Position numbers and translations under genes: made by a program. The notes beneath the pieces are model-generated. The model ran no database searches. It was not told the DNA's origin and saw only the letters and a program-made list of their open reading frames with translations. Positions 18,472-26,979 of a stretch of DNA of 64,000 bases are shown in pieces. Position 1 is the first letter of the stretch. The number at the start of each line of letters is the position of its first letter. The DNA is from SZUA-430 sp964483585 (GTDB lineage Bacteria; Pseudomonadota; Alphaproteobacteria; Micropepsales; Micropepsaceae): the NCBI GenBank assembly GCA_964483585.1, contig CAZABH010000005.1:46969-110968 (forward strand). The letters are read 5' to 3'.

Positions 18472-19251
18472 TTAATCTCGCGCAGTGGCACTTTCATGCC
18501 ATTTCCTGAGGGCCAGCCACTCAATCAGAGACAGGGTCCAGAAGATGGCGATCCCGATTACCGACAGGATCAGAAGTGCCGCAAAGGCCTTCTCGGTCTC
18601 AAGCCGATTACCGGCTTCGGCGATGCGCCAGGCAAGTCCCGTGGCTGTGCCGGATCCAGCCGCGAACTCGGCAACAACGGCCCCGATGAGAGCGAGACCG
18701 CCTGACACTTTCATCCCAGCCAGGATGTGGGGCAGGGCGGCCGGGAACTGCAGGCGAGACAGGCGCTGCCATCGCGTTGCGCCATAGAGGTCGAAAAGCT
18801 CGTGCAGTTGCCGGTCAACGGACTTCAGTCCCAGCGTCGTGTTGGCGAGGATGGGAAAGAAGGCGACGATGATCGCCAGGATGAGGACCGCCCGCTCGGC
18901 ATTGTCCAGCCCCACCCAGATCATGATCAGCGGTGCGATTGCGACCACCGGTGTCACCTGAAGGGTCACGGCATAGGGGTAGAGGGCCCGCTCGATGATC
19001 CGGCTCTGCGAGAAGGCGATCGCCAGTGCCACTGCAAGGACAAGCGCAATCAAGAAAGCCAGCACCGTAACCCGCAGCGTGACCCATGCTGAAGCGGCCA
19101 GCGAGCCCGTGTCTGAGATCAGCGCCTGCCAGATGGCCGAAGGCGCTGGCAGGACGAAGCGCGAAATCTCGAACGCAGCTACCGACCATTCCCAGAACCC
19201 CAGTATGGCAAAAGCCACGAGGACGGGAAGGGCGCTATGAAGCCGCTTCAT
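18472..19251 (-). CDS. ABC transporter permease (SsuC/TauC type)
   Basis: A 259-residue BPD_transp_1 permease with about six helices and the EAA loop (about residues 150-175, LFDLYGATRWQRLSRLQFPAALPHILAGMK) that docks to the ATPase. It belongs to the nitrate/sulfonate/taurine or HMP/riboflavin importer group. It is last in a three-gene operon with its ATPase (17-bp overlap) and binding protein. Lying head-to-tail with the sulfite reductase operon suggests sulfonate uptake but does not prove it. Confidence 0.9.
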   Translation of the reverse strand: MKRLHSALPVLVAFAILGFWEWSVAAFEISRFVLPAPSAIWQALISDTGSLAASAWVTLRVTVLAFLIALVLAVALAIAFSQSRIIERALYPYAVTLQVTPVVAIAPLIMIWVGLDNAERAVLILAIIVAFFPILANTTLGLKSVDRQLHELFDLYGATRWQRLSRLQFPAALPHILAGMKVSGGLALIGAVVAEFAAGSGTATGLAWRIAEAGNRLETEKAFAALLILSVIGIAIFWTLSLIEWLALRKWHESATARD

Positions 19252-19978
19252 GCAAGCCCCCCATCTCCAGCGCCTGCCTCACTGCACGGCAGCGTTCCCC
19301 ATAGGAATGCGACAGGCGATAGTCGTGCGAGCGTGTAACCGGGTCATCCATCGGAAGATCGGCAATCACGCGACCCGGTCGTGCGCCAAGCACGACGATA
19401 CGCGACGACAGATAGACGCTTTCATAGATCGAGTGCGTGACGAATACGATGGTCAGGCCGCGGCGCGTCCAGAGCGACCGCAATTCGTCGTTGAGCCGCT
19501 CGCGCGTGATCTCGTCGAGCGCCGCGAATGGCTCATCCATCAGCAGCAGTTCCGCATCCGCCGCCAGCGCGCGTGCGATTGACACCCGCATCCGCATGCC
19601 CCCCGACAGCGCCCGCGGATAGGCATCTGCAAATCCACCAAGCCCCACAAGGTCAAGTGCTGCCGACACCTTGGCCTGCGCCCCGCTGCTCGCGCGCTTG
19701 AGGTCCAGCGGCAGGCGCACATTGTCCGCGACCGTCGCCCATGGCATCAGCGCGGCATCCTGGAAGACAAAGCCCGTCCGCGGTCGCACGCCTTGCCATT
19801 CAAGGCTGCCGGCAGAAGCTGCCGTCAGCCCCGCCATCAGTCGCAGCACGGTGCTCTTGCCACAGCCCGAGGGACCAACGAGCGACAGCAGTTCGCCACG
19901 CTTGAGGTCGAAAGAGACCTCTCGCAGCGCCTGGACGTTGCTGTCAAAGATTTTGCTGACCGCACGAAACGAGAGCAA
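19235..19978 (-). CDS. ABC transporter ATP-binding protein (SsuB/TauB type)
   Basis: A 247-residue ATPase with Walker A GPSGCGKST, signature LSGGMRMRVSIARAL, Walker B LLLMDEPFAALDEITR and switch His in VFVTHSIYES. The DEPFAALD box is typical of nitrate/sulfonate/taurine importers. It overlaps the permease by 17 bases and follows the binding-protein gene by 12. Confidence 0.93.
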   Translation of the reverse strand: MLSFRAVSKIFDSNVQALREVSFDLKRGELLSLVGPSGCGKSTVLRLMAGLTAASAGSLEWQGVRPRTGFVFQDAALMPWATVADNVRLPLDLKRASSGAQAKVSAALDLVGLGGFADAYPRALSGGMRMRVSIARALAADAELLLMDEPFAALDEITRERLNDELRSLWTRRGLTIVFVTHSIYESVYLSSRIVVLGARPGRVIADLPMDDPVTRSHDYRLSHSYGERCRAVRQALEMGGLHEAAS

Positions 19979-19990
19979 GGGTCTGTGTCT

Positions 19991-21055
19991 TCAGATCTTG
20001 CCAGGCTTCTTGGCCTCGGGCGTCTTTTCAGGCTTCACTGCGATACCACGCCCCTTGTTGACAAAGCGCGTATCGAAGACCTTGCGATAGTCGAGCTTGG
20101 CATCGAACACCTTGTTTCCCGACATCAGGTCGAAAAAAGTCTTGAGACGCTTGTCCGTCATTGCACCGATCCCCAGCGTCTGGGCATCGCCCCCCTCGAC
20201 CATGCCTCGTTCGCGCATCTGGCGAATGGCTTGGGCAATGATAGCGTCGGTCATGTCGGGATTGTCCTTGCGGATCAGCGCGTTCGTCCGTGCCGGGTCG
20301 TCGTTCAGATATCCTTTCCAGCCGTCGATGCTGGCCTCGACAAAGGCCTGAACGATCTCCGGTCTCTCGCGCACATCCTTGCCTCGCGCCAGGATGAAGT
20401 TCGCATAGCCCGGATAGCCATAGTCCGCGAGCAGGAAAACCTGCGGCTTGATATTACCCTGGCTCTCGATCGTGTAAGGCTCGGACGTCACATAGCCCTG
20501 CTGGATGGCCGTCTTGTCGGCGAGGAACGGTGCCAGGTTAAACGTGTACTTGCGGATCTGCCGGTCGTTGAACCCATAGCGCGAGCGTGTCCACGTCCAC
20601 CACGTAGACACCGTCGCATCGGCAATCATGATGGGTTTGCCCTTCATGTCCGCGATCGACTTGATGTCCGCGCGCGGATGCGTGATCAGCACCTGCGGAT
20701 CCTTCTGGAAGATCGCAGCCACCGCGACAGCATCTGCGCCTGCAGCAGCCAGGTTCAGTGGCTGGAAATGGTTCGAACCCATGGCGAACTCGACCGCGCC
20801 CGCTGCAATCAATTGCGGCGTGTTTACAGCCGGCCCACCCTGTCGGATGGTCACATCAAGCCCCGCCTTGGCATAGAGCCCCTCGGCGAGCGCATGATAG
20901 AACCCGCCATGCTCGGCCTGCGCCTTCCAGTCGGTCACGAACGTCACCTTGACCAGCTGGGCAGGCTTCGTGGGTGCGGGCGCACCGGAAGCTCCCTGGG
21001 GTACCAAGCCAAGCACCACGAGAATGCCGGCAAAAACCATGCGTCGGTTCATCAT
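19991..21055 (-). CDS. ABC transporter substrate-binding protein (NMT1/THI5-like)
   Basis: A 354-residue periplasmic binding protein with a Sec signal (MVFAGILVVLGLVPQGASGA). The start of the mature part, VTFVTDWKAQAEHGGFYHALAEGLY, and the IRQGGPAVNTPQLIAAGAVEFAMG segment are typical of NMT1/THI5-like binders, whose ligands include pyrimidine precursors, riboflavin and sulfonates. A Lys/Pro-rich tail (KPEKTPEAKKPGKI) is unusual. First gene of the importer operon, overlapping the DUF1254 gene by four bases, so the two upstream genes may be co-transcribed. Confidence 0.9.
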   Translation of the reverse strand: MMNRRMVFAGILVVLGLVPQGASGAPAPTKPAQLVKVTFVTDWKAQAEHGGFYHALAEGLYAKAGLDVTIRQGGPAVNTPQLIAAGAVEFAMGSNHFQPLNLAAAGADAVAVAAIFQKDPQVLITHPRADIKSIADMKGKPIMIADATVSTWWTWTRSRYGFNDRQIRKYTFNLAPFLADKTAIQQGYVTSEPYTIESQGNIKPQVFLLADYGYPGYANFILARGKDVRERPEIVQAFVEASIDGWKGYLNDDPARTNALIRKDNPDMTDAIIAQAIRQMRERGMVEGGDAQTLGIGAMTDKRLKTFFDLMSGNKVFDAKLDYRKVFDTRFVNKGRGIAVKPEKTPEAKKPGKI

Positions 21056-21600
21056 TGGACCTCGTTGGGAAGGATCACCTCGCAGCGCGCTTCGCGGCGC
21101 TGCCGATCGATCTCGGGCAATCGCGCTTCGTCGTTGATCAGGGTGCGGAACAGGACGAGCCCCTTGGCGCTTGGGGCGCTGACAACCATAACCGAGCCGT
21201 CCTGCGTCGGAAGTTGTTGGCCCGTACCGATCAGCAGGATGGTGCCCGACTTGCCCTGAGCTTTGGTGTCGTTGAACACGAAGAAGTTGTCAGTGTTATC
21301 GGCGAAGAATGACACCGACCAATACGTATCCTCGGGGGCTCCTGTCGTGATCTTGAGTGGATTCTTCGAGACATCATAGACGCAGACCGAATAAAGCAGG
21401 TCCGGGCTGGGACGTACCACACGCCGCGCTGTTTCATCAGGCCGGTCGCTGAACAGGATGCGCCCCGCGCCGGCGCTTCCGAGGGCGGTCATGACACGAG
21501 ACATGATGAACGAGGGCAGCGCAGCCACAGTCACGATGTGCAGGCCGACAGCCACAAGAGCAATGAACGCAACCCAGAAGATCCAGCGCATCATGAGCAT
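21052..21600 (-). CDS. DUF1254 domain protein, single membrane anchor
   Basis: A 182-residue protein with an N-terminal membrane helix (WIFWVAFIALVAVGLHIVTV) and a DUF1254-like beta-rich domain (RVVRPSPDLLYSVCVYDVSKNPLKI, YWSVSFFADNTDNFFVFND). It forms a pair with the upstream DUF1214 gene, overlapping it by ten bases. In larger proteins the two domains are fused. Their job is unknown. Confidence 0.85.
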   Translation of the reverse strand: MLMMRWIFWVAFIALVAVGLHIVTVAALPSFIMSRVMTALGSAGAGRILFSDRPDETARRVVRPSPDLLYSVCVYDVSKNPLKITTGAPEDTYWSVSFFADNTDNFFVFNDTKAQGKSGTILLIGTGQQLPTQDGSVMVVSAPSAKGLVLFRTLINDEARLPEIDRQRREARCEVILPNEVQ

Positions 21601-22193
21601 GTCTCCCGCGTGATTGTTGGCAGTTCAACGGTTGCCGTATTGCTCAGCACAAGCGGCCCTGGATTGTAGAGACGCAGCGTAACCTCGAACCCGTCAGGTG
21701 AGGTTGCGATCCAATTGCCCTCTTCGGGGGTCTGTGACAGCCGGATGACGAAGCTCCCGTCTGTTGATCGCAGCAGGTTGGTCTTTCCAATGGCATAGCG
21801 TTTCTGTGGATTTGGAATAAGGAAAAAGTCGCGTCCATAGGCCGTGATGCTCCACCACCGCGCGTCCGGATCGCGTCCCTCGATGCGATAACTGCAGCGT
21901 GGATCGAACGGTTCGCCACTGCTGTCCGTTCGAGCCGAATAGTAAATTGTCTCGGTCTTGTTGAGTGCAAGCAAACCCACCAGCGCGACATGCGCCCGCG
22001 TGTACATGTCGGCGTCGACCCCGCCAGCGGCAAGGCTCGTTCGCCAGGGTCCGTTGATGATGATGTCCTGCTGCCCCGTGCCATGCAACACAAGGTAGTA
22101 GGCAGAGCCTGTCCCCAAGGCTACAGCAACCAGCGTGGCCAGAATGAGCCGAAAGATGAAACCCAATGCAGTAAGCTCCCTAGAACGGGTCAC
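21591..22193 (-). CDS. DUF1214 domain protein, single membrane anchor
   Basis: A 200-residue protein with an N-terminal helix (FIFRLILATLVAVALGTGSAYYLVL) and a DUF1214 domain: IIINGPWRTSL, MYTRAHVALVGLLALNKTETIYYSA, and the C-terminal WIATSPDGFEVTLRLYNP. Such split DUF1214/DUF1254 pairs are common in Alphaproteobacteria. A roughly 110-bp gap separates it from the PBP1A gene upstream. Confidence 0.87.
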   Translation of the reverse strand: MTRSRELTALGFIFRLILATLVAVALGTGSAYYLVLHGTGQQDIIINGPWRTSLAAGGVDADMYTRAHVALVGLLALNKTETIYYSARTDSSGEPFDPRCSYRIEGRDPDARWWSITAYGRDFFLIPNPQKRYAIGKTNLLRSTDGSFVIRLSQTPEEGNWIATSPDGFEVTLRLYNPGPLVLSNTATVELPTITRETCS

Positions 22194-22303
22194 AGGGTTC
22201 GGAACGCTCCGCCCCCCTTAGTCCTCCCTAACATAGCAGCAGGGAATCACCAAAATAAGGCTGGTTTGCAGTCCGCAGCGGGTTCCTCGAAGGACAAGCG
22301 CCC

Positions 22304-24373
22304 TCAGTTCCGTGGGCCGAATCCTGGTGACGATCGCGGCGGCGGCGCCGATCGCCGCTGATCGCTGTCACCAAAGAGGCTGTCGAAGAAGTCCTCGATG
22401 ATGCCCCGGTCATCGTCCACTGGTGGCCGGTCGTTGCCACCACGGTCGACCCATGGATCATCCCGTGTCGGCGCCTCGCCGTAATAGTCGTCGTCGCTTG
22501 CGTACCCGTCATAGATGCCCGGCAGCGGACGGACAGCAATGCGACGGTGGGCGTCGACCATATAGGTCTTCCAGATCGTGGCGGGCAGGCTGCCGCCCAC
22601 CACGCGAGACATCGGCGTATTGTCGTCATTGCCAAGCCAGACGCCACCGACAAAGTCCGCCGTGTAGCCAACAAACCATGCATCTCGCCAGTCCTGGCTG
22701 GTGCCGGTCTTGGCTGCGACGTGCCGCGGGGACAAGTCCGCTCGTTGACCTGTTCCAGTCTGCACAACCTCGTACATCATCTGGTTCATATCCTCGAGTG
22801 TCATCCGGTTCATGACCAGCACTGGAGGACGATCACGATGCTGATAGAGAATTGTCCCGTCAGAAGTCTTGACCTCGAGGATGGCAAAGGGCTCGACGCG
22901 GTTGCCATTGTTTGCGAAGGCCGCGAATGCCCGCGTCATCTCGAACAACGTCACCTCGGAAGTCCCCAGCGGCAGGGACCTGTTGGGTTCGAGCGGCGAG
23001 GTAATGCCCAGGCGCTGGGCTGCAGCGATCACCTTGCTGCGCCCCACTTCGTCGGCGATGCGGATCGCAACCGTATTGATCGACTTCGACATGGCTTCGC
23101 GCAATGTGATGGGACCCAGATACTGACCATCGTAATTCCCGGGGTTCCAGCCGCTGGCTTCATAAGGCGCATCCTCGCGAACGTCGTCGGGCGACAGGCC
23201 CGCCTCCAGGGCTGCCAGGAAGACGAACGGCTTGAACGACGAGCCCGGCTGGCGCTTGGACTGGTAGGCACGATTGAACGAAGATTGCGTATAATCTCGG
23301 CCACCCACAAGGCTGCGCAGGGCTCCCGACGGTTCCATGGCCACAAGCGCGCCCTGGGTCACATTCCGTCGAGCCCCGTCTCCATCAAGCGCCTTGACCA
23401 GCGCCTTCTGCGCTGTGCCCTGCAATCGGATGTCGATCGTGGTCCGCACGACCAGGTCCTTGTTGGGCGTGATGCTGAGGATCTTGAGCTGCTCCATGAC
23501 AAAGTCTGCAAAATAGTTTGCGCTCTCGAGCTCAGGCTTGATAACGGGCTTGGCCGGGTTCGCCTTGGCCTTGCGCGCATCGCTGTCGGTGATGTGACCC
23601 TCCTCGACCATCAGGTCGAGTACCAGGGCGGCCCGTTCCTGCGCCAGCTTGAGGTTTGCTTCTGGTGAGTAGCGCGACGGAGCACGTGTAAGTGCCGCCA
23701 GCATCGCTGCCTCGGGAAGCGTGACGTCCTTGATCGATTTGTCGAAATATTCTCGTGCCGCAGCATCCACGCCGTAGGCGCCAGAACCAAGATAAATGCG
23801 GTTAAGATAGAGCGTGAGAATCTCGTCCTTGGAGTAGTGTCGCTCCAGCCAGAAGGCAAGAAACATCTCCTCAAGCTTGCGCCGCCAGGTGCGCTCCGGC
23901 GTAAGGAACGTGTTTTTCGCCAGCTGCTGCGTGATGGTCGAGCCGCCCTGGACAACACCACCCGCACTCCAGTTGCGGACAAGGGCGCGCATCAGGCCGC
24001 GATAATCGATTCCATCATGTGAATAGAACCGCCTGTCCTCGGTCGAGATGAAGGCCAGAGGCAGATACTTCGGCATTTCCTCCACCTTGACCCGATAGCC
24101 GAAGGCAGCCCCGCGCGTGGCGAAGATCTGTCCCTTCTCATCTGCAAGGGTGATGGAAGGCGTTCGGTTCAGTTCGCCCAGCCGATCGGCTGTGATCGAA
24201 AGGGTCGGGGCGTAGGCATAGTAGAGAGCCACGAAGCATGCCGACAGGAACAGGACAACGCCGCCGAACCCCGTGGCAAGCCAGAACCACCACGGTCGGC
24301 GTGCGCGTTGAGGGACCTGCTCCCAAGGGTCGGGTTCAGGCTGCGTATTCAGGGACGAAGGCGTATCGTTCAT
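22304..24373 (-). CDS. Penicillin-binding protein 1A (bifunctional transglycosylase/transpeptidase)
   Basis: A 689-residue class A PBP. The ATG at 24373 (MNDTPSS) gives a normal short cytosolic tail before the single membrane helix (FWLATGFGGVVLFLSACFVALYYAY); the ORF start 12 codons earlier is less likely. The GT51 domain has STEDRRFYSHDGID and GGSTITQQLAKN; the transpeptidase has the active-site SSFK in QPGSSFKPF, the SKSIN triad motif and KTGTSQDWRDAWFVG. It polymerises and cross-links peptidoglycan in the periplasm. The C-terminal 70 residues are Asp/Arg/Pro-rich and probably disordered. Divergent from the beta-galactosidase gene. Confidence 0.95.
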   Translation of the reverse strand: MNDTPSSLNTQPEPDPWEQVPQRARRPWWFWLATGFGGVVLFLSACFVALYYAYAPTLSITADRLGELNRTPSITLADEKGQIFATRGAAFGYRVKVEEMPKYLPLAFISTEDRRFYSHDGIDYRGLMRALVRNWSAGGVVQGGSTITQQLAKNTFLTPERTWRRKLEEMFLAFWLERHYSKDEILTLYLNRIYLGSGAYGVDAAAREYFDKSIKDVTLPEAAMLAALTRAPSRYSPEANLKLAQERAALVLDLMVEEGHITDSDARKAKANPAKPVIKPELESANYFADFVMEQLKILSITPNKDLVVRTTIDIRLQGTAQKALVKALDGDGARRNVTQGALVAMEPSGALRSLVGGRDYTQSSFNRAYQSKRQPGSSFKPFVFLAALEAGLSPDDVREDAPYEASGWNPGNYDGQYLGPITLREAMSKSINTVAIRIADEVGRSKVIAAAQRLGITSPLEPNRSLPLGTSEVTLFEMTRAFAAFANNGNRVEPFAILEVKTSDGTILYQHRDRPPVLVMNRMTLEDMNQMMYEVVQTGTGQRADLSPRHVAAKTGTSQDWRDAWFVGYTADFVGGVWLGNDDNTPMSRVVGGSLPATIWKTYMVDAHRRIAVRPLPGIYDGYASDDDYYGEAPTRDDPWVDRGGNDRPPVDDDRGIIEDFFDSLFGDSDQRRSAPPPRSSPGFGPRN

Positions 24374-24515
24374 CTTTCTTCCGGTGTGTACCTGCCTGAG
24401 GACCGGCACGTTCTGCGACGTATATTTCCATCGTTCCGCCAGTTAGGCTAGCAGCCATTGTCACGTCTGCGTCGGATGGGACAGATTGCGGCGAATTGAC
24501 AGTGAAGGATAATTC

Positions 24516-26480
24516 ATGCTGGGCGTTTGCTATTACCCCGAACAATGGTCGCCCGAACTCTGGCCAGATGATGCCAGGCGCATGGCAGCATTGGGGCTGC
24601 GCTTTGTCAGGATTGGTGAATTCGCCTGGAGCGCGATCGAACCCTCGCAAGGTCAATTCGATTGGCAATGGCTCGACCGCGCGATCGACACGCTGGCAGG
24701 CGCGGGATTGAAGATCGTGCTCGGAACGCCAACCGCAACTCCGCCCAAGTGGCTGGTGGACCAGTACCCCGAGATCCTGCCCCATGATCGCCATGGGCGC
24801 CCGAGACGATTCGGCTCGCGCCGGCACTACTGTTTCTCAAGTCCCGTCTATCAGGCCCAGACCCAGCGCATCGTTGAAGCATTGGCCCGCCGCTATGGTC
24901 ACCACGACGCGATCGCCGGCTGGCAGACCGACAACGAGTATGGTTGCCACGATACAGTCCGTTCGTGGTCGCCTGCCGCCGCCGAAGCCTTCCGCGCATG
25001 GCTCGCGCGTCGATACCAAACGCCCGCAGCGTTGAACGAGGCCTGGGGCAATCGCTTCTGGAGCATGGAGTATCGCAGCTTCGACGAGGTCGACCCACCG
25101 ATGGCAGGTGTGACGGAGCTCAATCCGTCGCATCTTCTGGACTTCTATCGCTTCAGTTCTGATCAGGTCGCGTCCTACAACGCGCTGCAGGCTGCGATCC
25201 TGCGCCAACACTCGCCGGGACGCTTCATTACCCATAACTATATGGGCGCCTTCCCGGACTTCGACCACTACCGTGTTTCGGAAACGATCGACTTCGCAAG
25301 CTGGGATTCCTATCCGCTGGGTTTCACGGACAGTATCGCTGCGCTGGGTTTCACCGAAGCTGATCGCCTTCGCTACGCGCAAACCGGCCACCCCGACATC
25401 TCGGCGTTCCACCACGACCTGTACCGCGGAATGACCAACCAGCGTTTCTGGGTGATGGAGCAGCAACCCGGACCCGTAAACTGGGCGCACTGGAACCCTG
25501 CGCCGGCGGCAGGCATGGTCCGGCTCTGGGCATGGGAGGCCTTGGCCCACGGCGCGGAAGTTGTGAGCTTCTTCCGATGGCGCCAGGCCCCGTTCGCTCA
25601 GGAGCAGATGCACGCAGGCCTGAACCGCCCGGACAATGCCCTCGACACGGGTGGTCTCGAGGCAGCCGCGGTGGCAGGCGAACTCGCGCAGGACTGGTGG
25701 CAGCAAGCCGCACGCGCGCCCATGACGGCCGCACCCGTGGCGCTCGTGTTTGACTACGACACAGCCTGGCATCACGAGATCCAGCCGCAGGGCCGGTCCT
25801 TCAGCTACCTCGCTCTGGTCTTCCTTTGGTACACGGCGCTGCGACGCCATGGCGTTGACATCGATATCGTGCCCCCCGGCCGCGACCTCTCGGCTTACAA
25901 GGCGGTCTTCGTTCCAAGCCTGCAGAATGTGACAACGCAGGCATATGCGGCCCTCGAAGCGTGCCGCAGCCAAACGGTGTTTGGCATCAGGACGGGTGCC
26001 AAGACTGCAAGCTTCCAGATTCCGCGCAACCTCCCGCCCGGACCATTGCAGGCGCTGATACCGCTCAAGGTGACCCGTGTGGAAAGCCTGAGACCAGGAC
26101 TTGAACGCGAGGTGCGATGGCATAATCGAAGCTATACTTGCGGCACCTGGATCGAGCGTCTCGAGGTCGGACCCAAAGCAAACGTGCAAGGCAGCTTCCT
26201 GACGGGAGACCCCGCGATCGTTGAAAGCAATGGCCGCACCTACGTCGCGGTCTGGCCCTCGCGGGAACTCGCCCTCGACATCGTCTCGCATACGCTGGCA
26301 GCGGCCGGCATCCTGGCTGAGCCCTACGATGAAGACATTCGCTTGCGCCATCGAGGGGGCGTTACTTTCGCGTTCAATTTTTCGGGTGATTCGAAACCGA
26401 CGCCCGCGCCCGCCAATGCGAGCTATGTTTCAGGCGGCAAAACCCTGTCCCCCTTCAATTTCGCAGCGTGGCGAAGCTGA
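24516..26480 (+). CDS. GH42 beta-galactosidase
   Basis: A 654-residue glycoside hydrolase family 42 enzyme. It begins MLGVCYYPEQWSPELWPDD as these proteins do, has the acid/base Glu141 in TDNEYG and the nucleophile Glu315 in VMEQQPGPVNW, then a trimerisation domain and a short C-terminal beta domain. No signal peptide, so cytoplasmic. It releases terminal galactose from short galactosides. No sugar transporter or regulator lies beside it, which is unusual for a catabolic gene. Confidence 0.95.
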   Translation: MLGVCYYPEQWSPELWPDDARRMAALGLRFVRIGEFAWSAIEPSQGQFDWQWLDRAIDTLAGAGLKIVLGTPTATPPKWLVDQYPEILPHDRHGRPRRFGSRRHYCFSSPVYQAQTQRIVEALARRYGHHDAIAGWQTDNEYGCHDTVRSWSPAAAEAFRAWLARRYQTPAALNEAWGNRFWSMEYRSFDEVDPPMAGVTELNPSHLLDFYRFSSDQVASYNALQAAILRQHSPGRFITHNYMGAFPDFDHYRVSETIDFASWDSYPLGFTDSIAALGFTEADRLRYAQTGHPDISAFHHDLYRGMTNQRFWVMEQQPGPVNWAHWNPAPAAGMVRLWAWEALAHGAEVVSFFRWRQAPFAQEQMHAGLNRPDNALDTGGLEAAAVAGELAQDWWQQAARAPMTAAPVALVFDYDTAWHHEIQPQGRSFSYLALVFLWYTALRRHGVDIDIVPPGRDLSAYKAVFVPSLQNVTTQAYAALEACRSQTVFGIRTGAKTASFQIPRNLPPGPLQALIPLKVTRVESLRPGLEREVRWHNRSYTCGTWIERLEVGPKANVQGSFLTGDPAIVESNGRTYVAVWPSRELALDIVSHTLAAAGILAEPYDEDIRLRHRGGVTFAFNFSGDSKPTPAPANASYVSGGKTLSPFNFAAWRS

Positions 26481-26632
26481 CAGCGCCGCTCCCTGCTGGG
26501 GATAGTCGAGCGTCTTCACAGCTTCGCATGATTTGATGTTGACAGTCGTGTTGACGCAACATGTAGCTGACCTCATACAGGAACAGCCGGAAAATCCGGT
26601 AAACATCCGTCCCAGAATACGGAGTGAGGGTA

Positions 26633-26818
26633 GTGGAGCTTGGTATCATGGTCGCCTTGCTGTTTGGCACAGGCTTTGGCGCTGGAATTGCGGCGCGCGC
26701 GATAGTTGCCCGCAGGCAGTCAAGGGGCGAGCACAAGCTCGACTACAGGCCCCAATTCAGGTTCACGTCATCGCTCAAGGCCCACGAACTCTGCGAGGAC
26801 CCGATATGGGGACGCTGA
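26633..26818 (+). CDS. Small membrane protein, unknown (61 aa)
   Basis: I choose the GTG at 26633, eight bases after a GGAG site; a GTG at 26624 is the alternative. One N-terminal helix (IMVALLFGTGFGAGIAARAIVA) is followed by a basic linker and a soluble tail ending CEDPIWGR. It overlaps the next tiny ORF by 13 bases, so the two are probably translated together. No family recognised. Confidence 0.5.
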   Translation: MELGIMVALLFGTGFGAGIAARAIVARRQSRGEHKLDYRPQFRFTSSLKAHELCEDPIWGR

Positions 26819-26919
26819 TGCTCGCCAGCCTCGTGATGGCATCCGGGTTCCTCGCGGGCTATGTCCTGCAGGACCTTTCCAAACGATTTGCCAGCAGGCC
26901 GCTACGTAAGCCTCGCTGA
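26806..26919 (+). CDS. Tiny membrane protein, unknown (37 aa)
   Basis: ATG at 26806 lies inside the end of the preceding small gene. The product is one hydrophobic helix (LMLASLVMASGFLAGYVLQDL) and a very basic tail (KRFASRPLRKPR). Size, topology and coupling suggest a small membrane peptide rather than chance, but there is no homology evidence. The longer ORF back to 26533 is not supported. Confidence 0.4.
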   Translation: MGTLMLASLVMASGFLAGYVLQDLSKRFASRPLRKPR

Positions 26920-26979
26920 GGACATCGAAAGAGCCGGCAGGGGTTGAGCGCGGCGCCTCTAAGGCGCAATACTCGCGAC

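Noticed and set aside
19793..21259. 488-codon plus-strand frame opposite the importer genes
   Set aside because: Shadow of binding-protein and ATPase genes; no recognisable domains and Arg/His-rich composition.
24837..26351. 504-codon minus-strand frame opposite the GH42 gene
   Set aside because: The GH42 catalytic motifs lie on the plus strand; the reverse frame is compositional.
26533..26805. N-terminal extension of the tiny 37-residue membrane protein
   Set aside because: It overlaps the better-supported 61-residue gene in another frame and shows no protein-like pattern.
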